Assembly (NCBI RefSeq): GCF_008326305.1
Contig: NZ_BIXY01000072.1
Span: 1-37,313 of the forward strand
Reading direction: 5' to 3'
Origin: Dictyobacter arantiisoli
GTDB lineage: Bacteria; Chloroflexota; Ktedonobacteria; Ktedonobacterales; Ktedonobacteraceae
DNA length: 37,313 nucleotides
The translations under genes were made by a program, and so were the position numbers. The notes below the pieces were generated by a model. That model was not told the origin of the DNA, searched no databases, and was given only the letters and a program-made list of their open reading frames with translations. Position 1 is the stretch's first letter. Each line of letters opens with the position of its first letter. Positions 33,582 to 37,313 of this stretch are shown piece after piece.

Positions 33582-36500
33582 ATGCAACTGCTAGGTAAAA
33601 TCCTGGGCGATCCCAATAAGAAAGAATTAAAAACGATACAACCCCTTGTCGATAAAATTGAGCAATTTGAGCCAGAAATGCAGAAGTTGAGTGATGAGGA
33701 ATTGATGGCTAAAACAGCCACATTCCGTGCTGAGCTTGCTCTTTATCTGAAAGGTGGACTGGTGCTGGAGGATGAGCTCGTTCGCATATTCCGCGAGGTC
33801 GTGCCAGAGGTTGAGCCGCTGCTTAAAGAGTGTACCGATGAGCAGTTGCACATGGCGATGAGCGGGCCACGCCAGAAGATTGATCGCAACGAGCCAGAAG
33901 AGAATCTGAAAGATTATTTGCAGGATACGTTATCCATATGTTTTGAAGAGACCTACAAAGAGCTCTCTCCTCTGTTGGACCTCCTTCGCGTCACACAGGC
34001 ATTGAATCTGGCGCAGCAGCGCGAGCAATGGCCCTACGATGCGAGTGATCCGAAACAGGCCGCGCTGACCCTGCTGAAAGAGGTTGAGCCAACCTTAAAA
34101 GAGATCGCGGAAGAGGATGTGTCCGAGGCTTTTGATGAGATGTGGCTGCGCTTCGAGTCGTTACGCGCCGGGATCACTGATCCCGAGCAGGAGCCCCAGC
34201 TTTTAGCACAACAGTTTGGCACTTTCTTCCATAAGCTACAGCCTGAAATTGTGGCTTTGAAGGCAGACGAAATAGATAAGCTCTTACCTCCGGTTGTGAA
34301 ACGCTATTACAAGCAAGGAAAGACCCTGGAAGATCTGCTCCCTGAGGCGTTTGCTGTGGTTCAGGAGGCCAGCTGGCGGCGTATTAAGATGCGTCATTAT
34401 ACTGTACAGCTCATTGGTGGTATTGTCTTGCATCAGGGAAAGATCGCTGAGATGCGTACCGGTGAAGGTAAGACGCTGGTGGCGACCCTGCCTGTATATC
34501 TGAATGCTTTGACCGGTAAAGGTGTGCATGTGGTGACGGTCAACGATTATCTGGCTCGCCGTGACGCGGAGTGGATGGGACAGATTTATACCTTCCTGGG
34601 TCTGACGGTGGGCGTGATTGTCCATAATGTGGATGCTCAATCATTTGAGCGCCGGGCAGCCTATAGCGCCGATGTCACCTATGGCACGAACAATGAGTTC
34701 GGATTTGATTATCTACGCGATAACATGGTGACCTCCCTGGATCAAATGGTGCAGCGTGAGCTTAACTTTGCGATTGTCGACGAGGTTGATAATATCTTGA
34801 TCGACGAAGCCCGTACCCCGCTAATTATCTCCGGTCAGGGCCAGGAATCCACCGAGTTGTATGCGCAGTTCGCGCGCTGGGCCACTAAACTGGATGGCGA
34901 GACCGATTATTCGGTGGAAGAGAAGACGCGTGCCGTCTTGCTGACCGCGTCAGGCATCGAAAAGATTGAAAAGCTGGCGGGCGTTGATAATATCTATGAC
35001 GAGGAAAATCTAGATCTCACGCGCTATATGGAGAATGCCATCAAGGCTCAGGTGATCTTCAAGCGTGATAAAGATTATATCGTGAAAGATGGCGAAGTGG
35101 TGATTGTGGATGAGTTCACGGGCCGCCAGATGCAGGGTCGCCGCTATAGCGAAGGCTTGCACCAGGCGATTGAAGCCAAAGAAGGAGTTAAGGTCCAGCG
35201 TGAGAATCATACCCTGGCGACCATTACCTTCCAGAATTTCTTCCGCCTGTACAATAAATTAGCCGGTATGACCGGTACCGCTCTAACCGAGGCTGAGGAG
35301 TTCGCCAAGATTTATGTGTTAGATGTCGTGGTGATCCCAACCAATAAGCCCACTCAGCGCCAGGATTTCCCTGATCTGATCTATCGTACACAGCAAGCGA
35401 AATACAATGCGGTTGTAGAAGAGATCAAAGAGCACTATGAGGAGCGCCAGCCGGTGCTAGTAGGTACCACCTCGGTTGAGGCATCCGAGATGCTCTCACA
35501 ATTGCTGGAACTACAAGGTATCCCGCATAATGTGTTGAACGCCAAGCACCACGAGCTAGAGGCACAGATTGTCGCGCAGGCAGGTGGTAGTGGCTCCGTG
35601 ACTATTGCCACTAACATGGCTGGTCGTGGTACCGACATCTTGCTGGGAGGCAATCCCGTTGGCTACTTTGACAGTATCCTGCACAAGCATGCCGAGAAGG
35701 TTGAGTACATCCGGGCGATGCCCTCGCGTACCGATGAAGAGCGACGGGAGAAAGAGGAAGTCATCCAGGAGTACATCACCAATATGACCGAGGCTGAGAA
35801 GGATGAACTGCTCCAGTCCAAGGTCAAAGAGTGCGATGAGGATCACGAGTTGGTCGTAAAGCTTGGTGGCTTGCATATCATTGGTACCGAGCGTCACGAG
35901 TCCCGCCGTATTGATAATCAGTTGCGTGGACGTGCCGGGCGTCAGGGTGATCCTGGCTCCTCGCGTTTCTTCCTCGCCCTTGACGATGAACTGATGCGTC
36001 GTTTTGCCGCTGATCGCGTCGCCGGTATCATGGAACGTGTGGGCATGGATGAGGAAACTCCCTTAGAGAGTAAGTTTGTCTCACGCTTTATCGAGAGCGC
36101 GCAGACGCGTGTTGAAGGCTATAACTTCGATATCCGTAAAAATGTGGTTGAATATGATGATGTCATCGCCAAGCAGCGTGATGTCATCTATGAGGACCGC
36201 CGTCGCGTGCTTGAGCATGGTAATATGCATGAACGTATCCTTACCATGATCACCAACGAAATTGGATCGATTGTCGATAGAGCCTTCCCGACCGCTGTGC
36301 TGACAGAAGAAGAAGAGCTTGATAACCTCTTTAGAATCCTGGAAGTCTGGGTCGACATTCCTGATGAGCTGTTGCCAGAAAACATCCATGCTGTACGCCG
36401 CGACCAGATGAAGAAGGACCTGACCGAACTCGTGCTCAATCACTATGAACAGCGCAGTGAGGAACTCAGGAAGCAAGTACGCGCACAGGGCGTGGACAAC

Positions 36501-37058
36501 TTTGATCCGATTCGCGAATTTGAGCGCACCAACCTCTTGCAGGTGGTGGACCGCATGTGGATGGATCATATTGATGCCCTCGATATCATGCGTGCAGGTA
36601 TCGGTTTCCGCTCGGTGGGACAGCGTGATCCACTGGTCGAGTTTAAAAACGAAGCCTACAAGATGTTTGATGAGCTGAAAGCAGCCATCCAGCACTATAC
36701 CGTTGACTCACTGCTCAAGATGCTGCGGAACGATGTCCAGATTACCCTGGAGCGTCCAGAGCCACAGCGGAAAGCCCTGACCAATGTCCACACCAATGAC
36801 GCAGAATTGGTGAAAGCCAGCGGCCAGGCCAAGAGTGATGAAGAGGTTGCGGTACCCCGCACTCCTGCTAAGGGAGGCAAAAAAGGTGCCCGTTCGGTTG
36901 GCGGTAACAGTAGCAATCTGCTTATACAGGCTGGAAGTGTTCCCAAAATGCCAGCCAGTGCTGGAGCTACCACTGGTCTTGCCTTTGCCAAAGTCGGACG
37001 TAACGATCCCTGCCCCTGTGGGAGTGGCAAGAAATACAAAAAGTGCCACGGTATCTAG
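33582..37058 (+). CDS. secA: Preprotein translocase ATPase SecA, with a ~190-residue N-terminal insertion
   Basis: SecA drives preproteins through SecYEG using ATP. Landmarks are Walker A MRTGEGKT at 291-298, [70 protein letters not shown], and the C-terminal zinc tail [18 protein letters not shown]. At 1158 residues it is far longer than usual (about 800-950). In E. coli the same P-loop lies near residue 102-109; here about 190 extra, mostly helical and acidic residues lie between KTATFRAEL (about 44-52) and [15 protein letters not shown] (246-260). Residues 51-74 resemble 238-261, hinting that the insertion arose with a partial duplication. GGAG lies 11 bases before ATG 33582. The rest of the frame is intact. 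Confidence 0.97.
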   Translation: MQLLGKILGDPNKKELKTIQPLVDKIEQFEPEMQKLSDEELMAKTATFRAELALYLKGGLVLEDELVRIFREVVPEVEPLLKECTDEQLHMAMSGPRQKIDRNEPEENLKDYLQDTLSICFEETYKELSPLLDLLRVTQALNLAQQREQWPYDASDPKQAALTLLKEVEPTLKEIAEEDVSEAFDEMWLRFESLRAGITDPEQEPQLLAQQFGTFFHKLQPEIVALKADEIDKLLPPVVKRYYKQGKTLEDLLPEAFAVVQEASWRRIKMRHYTVQLIGGIVLHQGKIAEMRTGEGKTLVATLPVYLNALTGKGVHVVTVNDYLARRDAEWMGQIYTFLGLTVGVIVHNVDAQSFERRAAYSADVTYGTNNEFGFDYLRDNMVTSLDQMVQRELNFAIVDEVDNILIDEARTPLIISGQGQESTELYAQFARWATKLDGETDYSVEEKTRAVLLTASGIEKIEKLAGVDNIYDEENLDLTRYMENAIKAQVIFKRDKDYIVKDGEVVIVDEFTGRQMQGRRYSEGLHQAIEAKEGVKVQRENHTLATITFQNFFRLYNKLAGMTGTALTEAEEFAKIYVLDVVVIPTNKPTQRQDFPDLIYRTQQAKYNAVVEEIKEHYEERQPVLVGTTSVEASEMLSQLLELQGIPHNVLNAKHHELEAQIVAQAGGSGSVTIATNMAGRGTDILLGGNPVGYFDSILHKHAEKVEYIRAMPSRTDEERREKEEVIQEYITNMTEAEKDELLQSKVKECDEDHELVVKLGGLHIIGTERHESRRIDNQLRGRAGRQGDPGSSRFFLALDDELMRRFAADRVAGIMERVGMDEETPLESKFVSRFIESAQTRVEGYNFDIRKNVVEYDDVIAKQRDVIYEDRRRVLEHGNMHERILTMITNEIGSIVDRAFPTAVLTEEEELDNLFRILEVWVDIPDELLPENIHAVRRDQMKKDLTELVLNHYEQRSEELRKQVRAQGVDNFDPIREFERTNLLQVVDRMWMDHIDALDIMRAGIGFRSVGQRDPLVEFKNEAYKMFDELKAAIQHYTVDSLLKMLRNDVQITLERPEPQRKALTNVHTNDAELVKASGQAKSDEEVAVPRTPAKGGKKGARSVGGNSSNLLIQAGSVPKMPASAGATTGLAFAKVGRNDPCPCGSGKKYKKCHGI

Positions 37059-37096
37059 TCCATACGTTCACATGTGACTTGTGGATATACTACCTT

Positions 37097-37140
37097 CATT
37101 GCACGGACCTGCGCAGCGCAGCGCTTCGTGCCGTGCAATG
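37097..37140. terminator. Hairpin after secA
   Basis: CATTGCACGG at 37097-37106 pairs perfectly with CCGTGCAATG at 37131-37140, with a GC-rich interior that can fold further. It lies 39 bases after the secA stop. No T-tract follows, so the terminator call is moderate. Confidence 0.5.
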
Positions 37141-37190
37141 CCTACATCTTCCATCATCTCTCGATCGCAGGGAAATGGATACAGGGCTTA

Positions 37191-37313
37191 GAACTTATCC
37201 GAAAACCTACAAGGAGGAAACGCGATCACATTGTTGAAAGCAAATGAGCGCACAAGCCAAGCACAACAAGGTCTGATAGGAACGCGGGCGCTTCTCCCAG
37301 CGGATCAGCAGAC
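37191..37313 (-). mobile_element. Right end of an IS5-like insertion sequence (right copy)
   Basis: It is the exact reverse complement of the first 123 bases of the window, and TA at 37189-37190 extends the match to 125. The IS end GAACTTATCCGAAAAC faces into the window, as it does at the left end, so the two copies are inverted relative to each other. Confidence 0.75.
37207..37311 (-). CDS. IS5-family transposase, C-terminal fragment (partial, right copy)
   Basis: Identical to the fragment at 3-107 but on the - strand: 34 codons ending in TAG, with IRWEKRPRSY and LACALICF. The gene enters from beyond the right end of the window. Confidence 0.65.
   Translation of the reverse strand: MLIRWEKRPRSYQTLLCLACALICFQQCDRVSSL

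Noticed and set aside
1-37313. A 37 kb composite transposon
   Set aside because: The geometry fits, but the content is ordinary chromosomal genes and only IS ends are visible, so a contig broken at repeated IS copies is simpler.

Overview
The window looks like a chromosomal fragment from a member of the Chloroflexota, most likely class Ktedonobacteria (filamentous, aerial-mycelium and spore-forming). This placement is an inference. It rests on the mix of moderate-GC coding sequence, a PrkA/YhbH/SpoVR sporulation-type operon, a WhiG/FliA-like sigma factor next to CsrA, an actinobacterial-type inositol-phosphate synthase, and zinc-ribbon/kinase-like membrane proteins. I see no rRNA, tRNA, CRISPR array or prophage.

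Both ends carry the same 125 bp sequence in inverted orientation. Each copy holds the 3' end of an IS5-like transposase gene and a terminal sequence flanked by TA, so the window is bounded by two inward-facing copies of the same insertion-sequence end. The left copy has removed the start of a SAM hydrolase gene.

Layout: (1) 1-885, IS end and 5'-truncated SAM hydroxide adenosyltransferase. (2) 1020-6264, a strong promoter, a long leader, then prkA-yhbH-spoVR on the + strand. (3) 6298-8814, prmC and a WecA/TagO-type polyprenyl-phosphate sugar-phosphate transferase. (4) 8873-11976, a 900-residue zinc-ribbon/pseudokinase/transmembrane/periplasmic-binding fusion, bracketed by two long perfect hairpins. 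(5) 12043-15225, uvrA on the - strand with an SOS-box-like site upstream. (6) 15776-17413, two tandem type I signal peptidases. (7) 17496-19206, two - strand genes: a zinc-ribbon membrane protein and an unknown. (8) 19748-23568, mutS2 and a membrane-anchored lytic transglycosylase. (9) 23670-26036, a small unknown, then a sigma-28-type sigma factor, a probable FlgM-like anti-sigma factor and csrA. (10) 26208-27326, inositol-phosphate synthase on the - strand. (11) 27327-28383, a 1 kb gene-free stretch. (12) 28384-30140, cysC-sat for sulfate activation. (13) 30237-33169, three - strand genes: a sugar-nucleotide epimerase, a degenerate GGDEF plus MshEN-like protein, and a helical unknown. (14) 33582-37058, an unusually long secA.

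Themes are cell-envelope and export functions (SecA, two signal peptidases, lytic transglycosylase, sugar-phosphate transferase), differentiation and signalling (PrkA operon, sigma/FlgM/CsrA, pseudokinase receptor, degenerate c-di-GMP-type protein) and DNA maintenance (UvrA, MutS2). The points I would look at first are the pseudokinase/solute-binding receptor, the sigma-FlgM-CsrA module in what is probably a non-flagellated filamentous lineage, the degenerate GGDEF-MshEN protein with its helical neighbour, and the ~190-residue SecA insertion flanked by a possible internal duplication.
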